Shown one piece after another: positions 39,516-39,591 of a stretch of DNA of 39,591 nt. A program made the position numbers and the translations under genes. Each line of letters begins with the position of its first letter. The first letter of the stretch is position 1. The notes under the pieces were generated by a model. That model saw only the letters and a program-made list of their open reading frames with translations. It had not been told where the DNA came from and made no database searches. Source of the DNA: JAEXNA01 sp050486105 (lineage in GTDB: Bacteria; Vulcanimicrobiota; Xenobia; Xenobiales; JADMJV01); contig JBJHCR010000015.1 in the NCBI GenBank assembly GCA_050486105.1, forward strand, positions 1 to 39,591. Reading direction: 5' to 3'.

Positions 39516-39591
39516 GGATCTGGTCCGGAATAACTTTCTATTTTCGGTTGTCGAGGCGCCCCCATGGCAAGGCGGTTCGAGCGACTAGTAT
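39516..39591. mobile_element. Partial copy of MITE-like family A at window end
   Basis: GGATCTGGTCCGGAATAACT (39516) followed by TTCTATTTTCG matches the ends of the 30447-30616 element read from its right side, and both share internal TGGCAAGGCG (39575-39590 region of the alignment). The right end is beyond the window. It begins 16 bp after the receiver-HPt stop codon. Confidence 0.6.

Noticed and set aside
1..39591. tRNA, rRNA or CRISPR genes
   Set aside because: I saw no T-loop-like GTTCGA context with a full cloverleaf, no rRNA blocks, and no regularly spaced direct repeats.

Overview
The window reads as one scaffold from an uncultured, GC-rich diderm bacterium. It has periplasmic signal peptides and a lipoprotein lipobox, a complete minCDE set, type IV pilus-like minor pilins, a family B DNA polymerase and an ECF-type transporter subunit. 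GTG and TTG starts are common and many genes overlap by 4 bp. UGA is used as an ordinary stop at many gene ends, so the genetic code is standard. The mix points to a deep-branching lineage, but I cannot place it from the sequence alone.

Layout. 1-600: gene debris, namely the tail of an Rpn/DUF4351-like protein and a broken vapB antitoxin. 634-4222 (minus): a sugar ABC importer (two permeases and a binding lipoprotein) with a MazG-like pyrophosphohydrolase inside the operon; no ATPase is present. 4318-17808 (plus): a long pilus/pseudopilin locus with two sets of minor pilins, including a tandem pair of ~620-residue DUF4900-like PilX proteins and a beta-solenoid PilX-like protein. It continues with a PilC/GspF platform protein, a hybrid histidine kinase and a membrane Ser/Thr kinase of inverted topology, the later genes joined by 4-bp overlaps. 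17797-19383 (minus): a NarL-type regulator and a degenerate partner kinase.

19402-20480 is the most unusual stretch. A minus-strand secreted MerP-like (HMA) protein carries an in-frame UGA exactly where the first metal-binding Cys of GMTCxxC should be, followed by a bacterial SECIS-like hairpin. It is a candidate periplasmic selenoprotein. It is hidden by the stop and by a 10-N scaffold gap whose two sides share 9 bp; collapsing them restores one reading frame. Upstream is a small unknown ORF with a Pho-box-like promoter, and an orphan coding fragment.

20483-28210: a DUF971 protein and a divergent family B polymerase whose ExoI motif looks lost, then a minus-strand three-gene overlapping operon (unknown membrane protein, Na/Pi-cotransporter-PhoU protein, unknown membrane protein). 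28389-35568: a YyaL/DUF255 thioredoxin-fold protein, glycogen synthase, an unknown protein, proC, ecfT and truA. 36002-39500: a small unknown protein, minC, minD, minE and a receiver-HPt protein overlapping minE. Non-autonomous MITE-like elements with 22-24 bp terminal inverted repeats sit between genes, two of them exactly at stop codons, and a partial copy lies at the right end.
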